Assembly (NCBI GenBank): GCA_025094145.1
Contig: JALLLS010000030.1
Location: 248,001-312,000 of the forward strand
Source of the DNA: Spinellus fusiger
Lineage: Eukaryota > Mucoromycota > Mucoromycetes > Mucorales > Phycomycetaceae
DNA length: 64,000 nt
Reading direction: 5' to 3'
How positions within the stretch are numbered: the first letter of the stretch is position 1; every line of letters begins with the position of its first letter. Below, piece by piece: positions 32,950 through 43,546 of this stretch. The position numbers and the translations under genes are program-made. The notes beneath the pieces are model-generated. The model was given only the letters and a program-made list of their open reading frames with translations. It made no database searches and was not told the DNA's origin.

Positions 32950-34320
32950 GTAATGGTAAGACCTCTTTACATGACACTGGTTGGAGATCGGATTATTTAC
33001 CTGTTTTGCAAAATATGGTCCATAACATTAATACTATTGTTTCTCATACTTATGCTTTCTCCGAGTATATATTGAGCCATCTACTAGAAAATGAAGATGA
33101 ATATGCTTTGAATGGTTGTATAACTAAGGATTTCTTCCGTGAAGTGTTTTTGTCGCTCATTGATAAGCAAACTAGAGAAGGTAGCACTTCCGGTAAAACA
33201 TGCCTCACACCCAGGGTGCGTCAAATAAGAGAGAAGATCAACCCTCTGAAGAATGACTACTGCCAATATGCGTCCTACACTCCAATTAAAATAACCAATG
33301 CTCAACAAATCTCTATTTATGAAAGCACCAAGATACACATATCCTACATTAATAATATTGCGTCTCAGTTTGGGAATCTTCTTAGAATGTTCTTCAACAT
33401 CATCCTACGACAAAAAGAAAAAATTGCCACATTGACCCATGCCATGAAAGCCAAAAATCATTCTGAGGAGGCTATTGCAAATATTATTAGATTAAATGTG
33501 TTGGATGTGTATACGCAAATCAAACTAGACATTTCGACAAAAACTGTTCCCAATGCACCCATAGATTTCTTGAACAAAAAGGCCATTAGCCAAATACAAG
33601 AACTGCTATCCTGTTATCCTCCCAGTTATAGGTTTGCCAAAAACTCCATCTATTATGATGTTAAAGCCAATCCAACCAAGCACATGTACGCATTTGCTAA
33701 GCTGGCCCAACTATGCGAAGAGAATGGAAACACATCTTTTAGTTGTTTCTCACTTTGTAAAAGCTTCATTCCCTCTCACATTGCGATAGATACTAAGATA
33801 CTCAACCACCCTATCTTGAAAAAAACAAAAGCTACGCAGGCGAAAAGTTTGATCTTTTGGGTCAAGTCGTCAATCTAAAATCAAAGGTCAAGGTATAGAT
33901 AGGTCAATGAGATTTCAAGGTACAATAGAAACCGATGGTGTGGCAGTGTCAGTGATCAAGCAAAACTTTATGTCGAGACGTTCCTCAGGTGGTAGCCGCA
34001 AAGCACTTATTGATGAAGATCACATTGAGTCTATTGAAGAGTTATCTCAAGCTACATTAGCAGAAACAAAAGACAAAAACTCATCTTTCTCTCTCTTCAA
34101 ATAGGTGTTCAAACCAAAATTGTATAAAAGACAAGACATTGAAGCTTTGGAACCGTGATCTAGTTGTTACATTGAACTTTAGACATATTCTAATGTCTCA
34201 AAGGGAAAATGATACCCTCTCATAGTGCTTTTGTAGATATAACAAAAGAAAGCACGACACAAATGATACACCTAGAACCAAGAAAAGGTTCAAGCCTTCT
34301 AGTTCATCTCTATCTTTCTC
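32950..34320 (+). pseudogene. Fanzor (eukaryotic TnpB-like) protein, internally deleted
   Basis: The frame from about 32950 through 33878 gives a long helical N-terminal region (HTYAFSEYILSHLLENEDEY, then KDFFREVFLSLIDK) and SCFSLCKSFIPSHIAIDTKIL. The latter corresponds to the ...PLRxSFIPxxxxIDTKxL segment of fungal Fanzor proteins. After two frame changes near 33845-33890 it continues RSMRFQGTIETDGVAVSVIK, containing the RuvC-I Asp (ETDG). The middle (RuvC-II) is missing. A tail in another frame (about 34100-34220) reads NCIKDKTLKLWNRDLVVTLNFRHIL, the RuvC-III/zinc-ribbon end. It is a dead copy. The terminal sequence (LNFRHIL type) differs from that of the fragment at 27.8 kb (NASKNI type), so two Fanzor families are represented. 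Confidence 0.65.
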
Positions 34321-35863
34321 CTCCCCAGCTATTGCTGAAGCCTCAGTTGGCTAACTAACAGAAACCCGTGATACAGTTAAACTATCTAAAAACATAATGA
34401 AGTGTATCTTATTGAATTTTTCCATGAAAAAAGACATTATAATGTCTAGTAATTATATAACTAAGAAAAAACAGTATTAGTCAGTAACACGTATAGCACA
34501 TACAAAAACTCATAAATCAAGGACTAGTTTAAATTTAGATAAACAAGGTAAACAATATTGCAATTCGATGCAACTATTAGTTTATTAACACTGCACTCTG
34601 TAAATCTTGAGATCTATTTGATAAACCTTTGGTATAACTGAAACTTTTCTGTATAACAATCAAAGCATTTGAATCAACATTTATAGACTGAGACAGATCT
34701 ATTTCTTACATACTCCACTTTTTAAACATATAGTACTATTGAACTAACAGCTGACTCTATTGATAATCTTATACATAATGATAGCAAAAGCTATCATGAT
34801 AGTGAACTTGTCACCATACCTAAATCTTATAGATCACGCTTTATTGAGTAACCTAATAGGCTTTAAGAGTTTCTACCTATTTAATACATTTATGTATTAT
34901 TTTATTTAATAAACTAATGTCTTAAAGGGTGTAATACATATTTGTGTATAATGTACACTCTTATTAACTGTTAAATGTCTGATTCAATAATAATAAAGGT
35001 AACCTTTAATTATCGCAACACATTAAGAGACTGTTGCAATTAGGATAATCTCGTCCAGCTAATAATGGGTAGTAAAAGATAATCAAAATTCACTTATCAT
35101 CTCTTTGAACTGTTCGAGTATTATTATTTTTATATGGAGTCTTTGATCCTGAGTTTATTTAGTGAAGTTTTAGTTAGGTAAAGAAAGCCAATACTTTTCT
35201 ATTATATTTATAAAGTCTTTAAAAACCCTATATATTTAACACCAAAAATGTTTTAATGGGTTAAGATCCATATTCAACACACAAACAATAGCTGAAATTG
35301 ACATGCTGTTTATGAATGACTTGTGAGCAATAATGAGGTTTTCCTGAAGACTGTATTTTCTATTATAATGGATCTAAAAGGCTCTTACAAATCCATAAGT
35401 GTTTATGATGGGGAAACATAAGATAAATCAACATTGAAAGAAAGAAAAACAGTAGCAATCATGGGTATATGCTTATTTATTAAAAGATTACTGTGTAATT
35501 TGAAATACGACAGTGAATCGCTCCTCTCAGTTTATTTACCTTGCTTGGTATACTATTTACATTCTCTTTTTCTTTTTATCTCTCTTACTATCTATATCTA
35601 TTTTATAGAAAATAGTGTAAATACCACCTATAAAGATAATCTTAATAGACTAAATATTATTTCTATGTTTAATCTTTTACAGTGAGTAGTTTCCAGTCTG
35701 GAAAAGAAAAGAAAAGAGAAAACGAGAAAAAAAGACAGGGCATTTCAACCACCGCCATGTAGACCCCTCCTCTCTTCCTCTATAAGCCACTGTAAAGACC
35801 ATACAAACAAAATTTAGAAGAGCGAGCTGCTGGTTAAAAGAGCCCTTCCTATTGACGTTTGCC
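34321..35863. other. AT-rich intergenic; upstream of bS1m gene
   Basis: No gene is supported until 35864. The ORF at 35434-35685 has hydrophobic, Ile/Tyr-rich composition expected from AT-rich DNA and is not called. Confidence 0.5.
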
Positions 35864-36796
35864 ATGGAGAAGTCGTTTGCTGGTCTTTTACGTAACTCAC
35901 GTATCGCCACTTATGACAGAAGAATTCCACAAGTATACACAACTTCAAAAAAGAACAAGAAAGTTGGCGATTGGGGCTTAAAGCGCAACTTGCCAACTGT
36001 TGTCAGAACACCCTATGTGACGATTGGAGACCTCGACACAGCTGAACATCAATCCCCATGGCAGTCTGGACAAAGCCAAGTTATGTTTTTAAGACGCTGG
36101 AAAGAAAACTTCCCCAACTCAAAGAAACCAACACCTCGCTCTGAGCAACCCGAATACAATGTCGCATTAATGTCAAACCCCGAGTTTAAGCAATTCCTCC
36201 AACAAGTATCCAAGCGCGCACATATCTTTAGAGAGAAGCTTGCCAATAATGAAGTGGTTCCTGAACAGCTGTTTGAGTTCTTCAATATCAACTTCAACGA
36301 GACACCTGCTTCTACTATTGTTGGACCCACATACAGTGACTATGAGTTTGGTTGGAACTACCCTGTGGAGGGACGTATTCTTAATGCAGATAAACTGGGC
36401 CATGTGGTGGGTATCGTGGGTGTTGCTGCTGTCTTGACAAGACGCAACTCCATTGGATTGAAGAGCAGCAGTGATCGTCGTCTTCGTACTTTCTATGTTG
36501 AAAAGGCAGAGATTGATGAACAAGGCCGACCCATGGTTACTGTCAACATGCAACATTCTACTTCCTCAGCCATTCCTTCTCTATTGTCTATGGATGATTA
36601 CGGAGATGATAAAGACCACAGAATGAACATTATCGATACCATGGCGGCAGACGATATGTTCCTGACACAGCCTTACAAGCAGGCTCACGCCCAAGACAGT
36701 GATGGCAACATCCGTCCTAACCCCAACCACTCTGAGCTCATGGAGAGAATTAACAGCTTATTAGACTTGACCAGAAATACTAAAACCAAAGAATAA
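35864..36796 (+). CDS. MRP51: Mitochondrial small ribosomal subunit protein bS1m (Mrp51 family)
   Basis: A single exon of 310 aa. The N-terminus MEKSFAGLLRNSRIATYDRR is basic. It is followed by the family hallmark GDWGLKRNLP near residue 38, then TIGDLDTAEHQSPWQSGQSQ, matching the fungal mitochondrial Mrp51/bS1m family (GDWGLKR...DTxEH). Fungal Mrp51 proteins are about 300-400 aa, so the length fits. It works in the mitoribosomal small subunit and, in yeast, in mRNA leader recognition. The RCC1 gene converges from the other strand with only 17 bp between stop codons. It is one of three mitochondrial translation genes in the window. Confidence 0.85.
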   Translation: MEKSFAGLLRNSRIATYDRRIPQVYTTSKKNKKVGDWGLKRNLPTVVRTPYVTIGDLDTAEHQSPWQSGQSQVMFLRRWKENFPNSKKPTPRSEQPEYNVALMSNPEFKQFLQQVSKRAHIFREKLANNEVVPEQLFEFFNINFNETPASTIVGPTYSDYEFGWNYPVEGRILNADKLGHVVGIVGVAAVLTRRNSIGLKSSSDRRLRTFYVEKAEIDEQGRPMVTVNMQHSTSSAIPSLLSMDDYGDDKDHRMNIIDTMAADDMFLTQPYKQAHAQDSDGNIRPNPNHSELMERINSLLDLTRNTKTKE

Positions 36797-36813
36797 ACCT
36801 GTATTTATTTATT

Positions 36814-38100
36814 TTACTGAGTGCTTTTATCATATGAATAAATGAATGTATTCCATCTTCCTGTAAAGCAGTAGAGGGCTTGTCTGTGGCTAATGGGAGA
36901 AAGTATGCACTGGCGAAACACGGTGTCGTGGTCCTTGTTATAAGTAGAACGACCCAATTGTCCATAAGTGTCTAATAAAAAGAAAAATAAGTACATTGGG
37001 ACCTTATACAGTGTACTTAACTGTTTCCACAAGTCCATACCCTTCCTTGATCTAAAGTGTATGGATTGAGTCGGTTAACAAGGGAAGAAATCAATTACCA
37101 TCCAATACAACTGTATGGGTTGCTCCACAAGCTACCTCCAATGCATCCACTTCTACTGGAGCATCAGTGGCATCAACAAAGACGCATAACTTGACTAGAG
37201 TATCTTGATCAGCGTTCTGATCCTCTCCCCATCCTAATTGACCCTGTTTCTTCAGACCAAAGGTATACACATCGCCTTCTATTATTACTGCTGAGTGAAA
37301 TAATCCACAGGTTACACTCCCTTGAGCTGTATCGTTATACATTCCTAATCCACAAAAGAATTCAATGGTGCATGGCTCCACAATCTCCATGGCATGTTGA
37401 AAGTTACTTCCCAGTTGTGAAAATCGATTACTTCCCAATGCATACACTGGATCAAGACCAGAAGTATAAAACAACATATGGGTGGGTGAGGCAGCCATAC
37501 TGTGGACATGAACAGGTATGTTTAATAGACTCATCTTGAGAGGGCCTTGTAGTTGTGTATAACATTCTACTTTTCCAGACACTGATACTTTATATTAGAT
37601 TCATTGTTTTTATTACCACTATTACTGCTATAAGAGTAAAAAGAAAAGAAAAGAAATTACCCGTAAGAACATAAATGGCATCTAACCCAGAGCAATATAC
37701 TGCATCCTTGGCACACGTTGCTATACATGTCAAGGGTTTCTCTGGATGTTGGGTTGAACAGAAATATACAGATCTCTTGGCGTCTATAAGCCCAAGAATA
37801 CTGTTTACATCACCAAACATAAGGAGAGGATGTTTTTCTTCCCACTCAGGCAGACTGATATTGGGCTGAAATCCCCACACCACTAATTTATCCTCCTCTA
37901 TCTCAGACTGTATTAGCTATCTTTTTCTTCTAAGAATGGATTATTCTCTAGGAGTGTTTATTATTACCTGTCCATAGAAATGTAGTCTCCCATGTAGCCA
38001 ATAGAACTCTTTTAATGGAAGAAGAGTAGTTTGGGGCTGCTATAGAGGCAGTTTCTTTGGGATTTGTTTGCTGGAAAGTGTTAAAACCAAAAGAGAGCAT
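36814..38100 (-). CDS. RCC1-repeat protein (RCCD1-like)
   Basis: Five exons: 37968-38100, 37661-37897, 37099-37581, 37022-37051 and 36814-36971, giving 346 aa. The start MLSFGFNTFQQT resembles the opening blade of RCCD1. Blades with RCC1 signatures follow: DPVYALGSNRFSQLG, DVYTFGLKKQGQLGWGED, then VACGATHTVVLDDQGRVWTCG and NTYGQLGRS. That is four to five blades, fewer than the seven of RCC1 itself, as in human RCCD1. It probably forms a partial propeller for protein binding; the partner is unknown. One exon is only 30 nt. Proteins of this type have been linked to chromatin or ubiquitin functions, but nothing here decides that. Confidence 0.82.
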
Positions 38101-38813
38101 AAAGAAGCAGTCCAAAGAAAGGAAATACAAACACAGGTACCGATCTCTGGGATTCAATTCAAGCTGTGCTAAGGTGATAACGGAATCTTCATCTTTGTTC
38201 TTGTGAGACAAGTGGGATCTTCACATATCAATTAGCTGTCACTCGGCTGCTAGGCATTTGTTGATTATAATTGTTAAGCTATTATCATTGGTGTGTCCAA
38301 TGTCTTTCTTGCTGTGAGAGTCAGCAGTAGTATCTATATCAGTGGGTGTTGGTGAATATTAGTGGGGTCAGCCTTGTAATTGGTCATAGAAACAAGTCAA
38401 CTGCACTGATGGATACTGTTCAATAAACCCTAACCAACAAGAGGTGTTTTAAATAATGAAGTTATACGTTACAAAGCCTCATTCTATGTATTTAAAGGCT
38501 TGTAATATGTATCTTCTTCCAAGGTATTACTAAAACAAGACAAATAATCCAATAGTATTGTCTTTTTATTTATTTTTTTAAAAATAAAAAATAAAATGCA
38601 CAGGCAATAGTCTTCCCATGATGAATCTCAAGAGACAAAGCATTCTCTTATTTGTAACAATACCCTATCTCAGGCAATAACTCGCTGCATTCACACCTTA
38701 ATAATTTCGGGATATAAAAGAAAATAAAGATAAACTATAGTTTACAGTTTATAGACTGAGATATACTGCTCTTTCTCTTTTTCTCTCTCTTTTTCTCTTT
38801 CTTTTGGCCCCTA
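38101..38813. promoter_or_regulatory. Divergent intergenic region (RCC1-like / KDSR)
   Basis: This 713-bp spacer separates divergent start codons and should hold both promoters. Before the KDSR start there is a CT-rich tract (CTCTTTCTCTTTTTCTCTC, about 38769-38805). A long open reading extension of the RCC1 gene (to 38211) lacks an ATG and was not used. Confidence 0.4.
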
Positions 38814-40244
38814 ATGAGTCTACCTTCATGGGCAACAGTACTTATTGGAGTTCTAGTGCCCATAGCTACTATTGCAATTGTTGACTATGTTTACTCTCGC
38901 TTCACAAAAAGATCCTTTGTTCCTGCTGGAAAATACTGTTTTATCACTGGTGGAAGCACTGGTCTTGGCAAATCTCTGGCTCACCAGCTTGTTGCAGCAG
39001 GAGCCAATGTTTGCATCATTGCCAGACGTGTTTCTGAACTCGAGAAAGCTATTCAAGAAATAGAAGTATGTACATGGAAGAGACCTATCTGTTTAACTAA
39101 CATTTGGTGAGAAAGGCAGTTCGACAGAATGAGACACAGAAAATATTCTATATCAGTGCTGACATCACATTTAAAGAAGATGTTATACGTGCCTTTGACG
39201 AAGCCAAGCTGAAATTTGGACAAAATCCAGACACTGTGCTTAGCTGTGCAGGTGAGAATAGGATTCTGAAAGGAATGCTTAAATGACTTTCTATAAAAAG
39301 GTGCTTCCTATCCCAAGCTATTTCTTGATAGTCCGTTGGATGAGTTTGATTACCTGACTCGCCTCAACTATTTAGGACAAGCTTATATAGCACATGTAAG
39401 TACTCATGTTCCTATGCATCTGTTGATTGTTGTGTATACACTAACAATCAATTAGGAAGGTTGTCGTCGTATGCGAGATGATAATATCAAAAATGGAAAA
39501 ATTGTATTCGTGTCCTCTCTTCTCTGCCTACTCAGCTTTGCTGGATATTCTACTTATTCACCTACAAAGTTTGCTGTGCGCGGTTTGGCTGATACGTTAC
39601 GCAACGAACTAAAGCCCTATGGTATTGATGTTCATCTATTTGTTCCTGGTAATATCGATAGTCCCGGATATGTAACAGAAGTAAGTAATAGAGTGTATTA
39701 TTAGTGCTTATATTTTTATAGAACTTGAACAAGCCTGAAGTAACTAAAATACTCGATGGTGCCAGTGACCCACAAAGTCCTGATGATTGTGCAAAGTCTC
39801 TTATGAGTGGTGAGATATACTTGTTATTATAAACAAGTAAGATCATAACATTTATTCATAAATATGGATAATAGGACTTTATTCTGGACACTATGTTATT
39901 GTGACAGACCTTTTGGGTGATTTTATTAGAGCATCAACAAGAGGTAAAGTTTACACAAGAATATCAGCAAGATAAGCAAAATAAACAGGCCGAATGACTT
40001 ACTGGGAATATAAATCTAGGTGTTACTCCTTCAAATTATTTTGTCATCGACTTTATTTATGCGGTTATTGGACAGGTATTTGGATTACTACATTAACTGT
40101 CCACTACTAATTATTGTCTTGAAAAAATATATACTACAGTTCTTTGCATCTGGTTTTGTCTTTTTTATGGACTATGAAATGAGTGCATCCAAGAAGAGAG
40201 AAGACAAGGCTAAAAAAATTGCCTTGAAGGGAAAAGACAATTGA
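38814..40244 (+). CDS. TSC10: 3-ketodihydrosphingosine reductase
   Basis: Eight exons: 38814-39065, 39113-39251, 39301-39395, 39456-39680, 39722-39809, 39875-39943, 40020-40075 and 40140-40244, giving 342 aa. An N-terminal membrane helix (WATVLIGVLVPIATIAIVDY) precedes the NADPH-binding motif ITGGSTGLGKS (TGxxxGxG). Then come the short-chain dehydrogenase catalytic Ser in VSSLLCLLSFAGYS and the YSPTK pair (YxxxK). A second hydrophobic segment is near the C-terminus, which ends in KKREDKAKK..KGKD, a basic tail with ER-retrieval-like lysines. It reduces 3-ketodihydrosphingosine to dihydrosphingosine in the ER, the second step of sphingolipid synthesis. Length matches human KDSR (332 aa). Confidence 0.93.
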
Positions 40245-40271
40245 TAAATAGATTATTAGTCTGGGCAGACT

Positions 40272-41225
40272 ATACATTCACACCCAATTGAATTGAATAC
40301 CTTTGAAAATAAATATTAGGACGAAATATATAGGGCATGTTCAACATCAAATAAGACACTTTACATTTGATCAAATACATTCAAACTTAAGCATACCAAG
40401 GCTTAACATCTTTCATTATCGAAAATTTAAACATTTGAAATTTAAAATACAAATAATACTCAGTATGGTATCAATGACTGTATAGTATATATCTGTCATG
40501 CTTTGAATTTATAGTTATGCAAATTCAACACTAATATTCTCATACTTCTCTGCAATTAGAACCTTCAAAATTTCTACATTTGTAAGAGACACCCTTCTTT
40601 CTTCAATTCGTTTTTCAAAAGCCCCCTAGACATGTTCAATTGGGTTCAATTTAAGAATTTGTATGGACCAGTACTCAAAGAACCCTAGTTTGATGTGTCT
40701 CATTCTGTTTTGCAGTGAAGGCTGGCTTGTGGTATACAGAAAAGGATCCAAACCCTAACTAATTGCAGCAACTGATAATGGTGTTTCTACACACATCCAC
40801 CTCAAACTCCAATATTTCCCATTTCAGTTGATTGTATGAGGCAAATGAGTTCTTTCTAATGGCCTTTTCCAGGTGTCTAAAATCATTCTCACTGGCTTTT
40901 CTTTAGGTTTTTCATGACTCTCTCAATGTAATAGTAATATGTGTTTTTTGATGTTTCTGATACTATTTTGAACTGCAGGCTTCTTTATCTTAACTACGTT
41001 TGCGATGATAGTCAATTTTAACCCAGCCTTCAACAGTTAATAAATGCCCCAGAGCCTTTTATTTTCTGCTTTATCCTATTCTCCACAAGTTTGAGTTTCT
41101 GAATATTCATCTGATACATTGTGTTGGTTTAATAATATTTAGAAAGAAAGAGAGTTTTATGCAAAATAGAGTATTTTTTAATTAAATTTTCGGCAAGTAT
41201 TAAATTCAATTGAGTGTGGCTGTAT
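40272..41225 (-). mobile_element. Tc1-like transposon, internally deleted copy B
   Basis: The ends are inverted repeats around ACACYCAATTGAATTKAATAC. The left copy lies at about 40280-40301; the right at about 41197-41218. It belongs to the same family as copy A. The minus-strand transposase remnant joins the N-terminal part (NDFRHLEKAIRKNSFASYNQL ... KPAFTAKQ) directly to the C-terminal part (LNPIEHV.GAFEKRIEERRVSL), so the central DDE region is deleted. It is non-autonomous or dead. Confidence 0.75.
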
Positions 41226-41252
41226 TTATAAATAAATAAAAACGCACAAATG

Positions 41253-42582
41253 TACAGTGGGGAAACAAAAAAATTGGCAATTTAAAAAATTCGATAGATT
41301 TCATATTATCAATACAGTGTTTTTCCTGTATCAAAAGGAATACAACGTATTTTCTACTTTAATAAAGCTTATAGTATGCTAAAAAAAAGGCTTTAGAATA
41401 CGCATATCTAATTTATTTTTACATTTACGTATAAAAAATTATTCAAAATGTAGCTTCAATAATGGGTACTCCCACCCTGTTCTTGATGACTTCTTGCATT
41501 CGTGCTGGCATTGTCTCAATCAAAGAATTCCATGTTTTTGGCTCAAGAGAATCCCAGACTTCTTGTATCATAGTTTTGAACTTGTCCATCTTAACAGAAC
41601 CGTTGCATCTCTCCTGGACTTTGTCTTTCATCTGCATCCAAAAGTTTTCAATGGGGTTCAGATCGGGTGATTGAGAAGACCACTCCAAACTATCAATTCC
41701 TCGCTCCATTTTCCAATCACTTGCTACAATACTTTTGTGAGTGGGTGCTCCATCTTCCATCAATATCAGGTGGCACTCTAGACCCCAGAAACATAGCAAT
41801 GACTCATCGTAGACTTTCTTGACAAAACCAACAGCCCTTTGTTCATCCTTCTCAAGCATCACTAGTTCCGACTTCTCACCGTGACGAATGGCTCCTCAGA
41901 CCATAACTGAGGATCTTCCGCTTTTGAATGTGGGATCAAGACAATATTTTTTGTAAGCTTCTCTATCATTACGCCAAACGTGAATCACTCGACTGTTCTT
42001 GCCAATTTCAAAACTTTTTTCGTCAGTCCATAAAACTTTTTTCCACATGTCAATGGTCTAGTGGAGATGTTCTTTGGCAAACTCGAGTCTTTTCTCTTGA
42101 TGTGTTTCATTCAAAAAAGGTTTCTTCTTTGCCACTCGGCTAAATATACCCTCTTCATGCAGTACACGTCTAACAGTGTGCTTGCTGCATTCTTCGGGTA
42201 TTCCTGCAACTATCTCACTAAAAGTCAATCGTCTGTTCTTACCAACAACGTTCAAAAGGTGTCGTATTCCTTTTTCGTTGAATATTTTGGGTCTTCTCGA
42301 ACCTTCTCGGCGTTTGGTGGTTCCTCTTGTCTTTTGATTTAAAACATTGTAGATTGTTCACAGCTTTACTCCAGTTATTTCCTTTACTTTCATATTTGCT
42401 TGTCAAAAATCAACAATGGCAAGTTTTTGATCGTCTTTTAGTTGCATTGTAAATTAAATATGGATACACTTTTATTAAGAAGAAAGAAAGAAAACTTCTA
42501 CAAGTGTCTCTTATGTAAGATATGAAATATATCGGATTTCTAATATAAAAAAAAATACCTATTTTTTTGCTCCCTCACTGTA
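41253..42582 (-). mobile_element. mariner/Tc1 transposon with intact ends
   Basis: 1,330 bp. The left end reads TACAGTGGGGAAACAAAAAA; the right end, reverse-complemented, reads TACAGTGAGGGAGCAAAAAA. These are inverted repeats of about 26 bp including the TA target bases. One transposase reading frame spans nearly the whole interior on the minus strand. It lies 27 bp from copy B of the Tc1-like family and its right end was later hit by a LINE. Confidence 0.9.
41443..42447 (-). pseudogene. Tc1-type (DD34E) transposase with four stop codons
   Basis: 335 codons in a single frame with no frameshift, interrupted by TGA at 42403-42405 (codon 15), TGA at 42358-42360 (codon 30), TAG at 42058-42060 and TGA at 41896-41898. 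The N-terminus has paired helix-turn-helix segments and a basic GRPR-like hook (RREGSRRPK). Catalytic residues remain: WTDEKSFE, LMEDGAPTHK and SPDLNPIENFW, with 34 residues between the second Asp and the Glu (DD34E). The absence of indels indicates recent inactivation by point mutation. Three of the four stops are TGA, as expected from C-to-T changes at CGA or G-to-A changes at TGG. Confidence 0.9.
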
Positions 42583-42591
42583 CTTTGAATT
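42577..42591. repeat. Target-site duplication, 5' side of LINE copy 2
   Basis: ACTGTACTTTGAATT, repeated exactly at 43532-43546. Its first six bases are the last six of the mariner element. Confidence 0.92.
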
Positions 42592-43531
42592 CTGGTGACG
42601 GTAGCCCGTGGACTATGTAGACCTGTTTGGGATCCAATTCTTCTTCTACCGTGCACGCGCAAAGAAAGACATCGTCTGCTAAAATGGAGGATTGCTTGGT
42701 TACCGCCAACACCTTCAGTTCCTTGCCAATGTGGCCACCCATCTGCCAATCGGGACCACTTTCTCACTTGCACATTCGTTGATCATGAACGCTCCATGTT
42801 CTTGTTCTTCTTAGTTCCTGCACCACCACACGACGTACATCCAATTGACTATTGTCTAAATCTTCTGCCGCGCACGGTTAAGTCTTTTGTTAAATGGCGA
42901 GATCTTTGGCCCAGTTTGTTAATACTGCTGCAAGCCATTGATCGAGCTACGTCTACTCGAGACTTTAAGGTAGAGCCATCAGCTGGTAGCTTGCTCATTG
43001 AGGCTGCTGATGGGTGTGTTGAGCGGGAACGCCAACGCCGCCATAGAGTGCAAAGACTCCTTCAGCAACAGACGCTGTATCCTCACTTTTCCTCCGATCT
43101 CTCCTCTACCACCCATTCTTAACCCGTTTAGCAAAGCCAGAAGCTGCTAGTGTAGTTGTTGTAATTATTTTCAGGATTGTCCGAGTTGCTCTAAGTATCC
43201 CTCGTTGGATTTCGAATCGCCACAGGATGACGGTTATCTTTTTGGTGTCCTGGTTTCCTTGCTGACTTTATGGCCTTTTTGGATGTCTATTCATAATTCT
43301 TATTTGCAATCTTTTTCTTTCTTTCTTTCTTTCTTTCCCTTATTTTTCCCTCATTGAGGTTTTATATTCTCTTTTCTTTCTGTTTTCTCTCTCTTTGCAT
43401 TATTATTTTTCACTTATGTATTTGAAGTGTTTCTATGTTTATCCCATTTTATTTTTAAAAGATCCCATAGGGTGGCTGATATGCCCAATGCACGAATAGC
43501 AAACCACACCCAAAAAATAAAAATACTTTAA
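42592..43531 (+). mobile_element. 5'-truncated LINE copy 2
   Basis: 940 bp on the + strand, matching the last part of LINE copy 1 (4757 downward on its minus strand). It begins inside ORF2 with CTGGTGACGGTAGCCCGTGG and keeps 174 codons of the ORF2 C-terminus (to 43122) including the CQCGH...HFLTC motif. The 3' untranslated region ends AAAAAATAAAAATACTTTAA. Only four residues differ from copy 1 in the shared protein part. It is flanked by a perfect 15-bp duplication and inserted at the end of the mariner element. A classic incomplete target-primed reverse transcription product. Confidence 0.93.
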
Positions 43532-43546
43532 ACTGTACTTTGAATT
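43532..43546. repeat. Target-site duplication, 3' side of LINE copy 2
   Basis: Identical to 42577-42591. Confidence 0.92.

Noticed and set aside
32915..32950. tRNA-like TTGTGCGAATCCTACT
   Set aside because: No matching acceptor stem or anticodon arm could be formed around it.
38101..38211. Upstream extension of the RCC1-repeat gene
   Set aside because: The open frame has no ATG; the start at 38100 gives the expected propeller opening.
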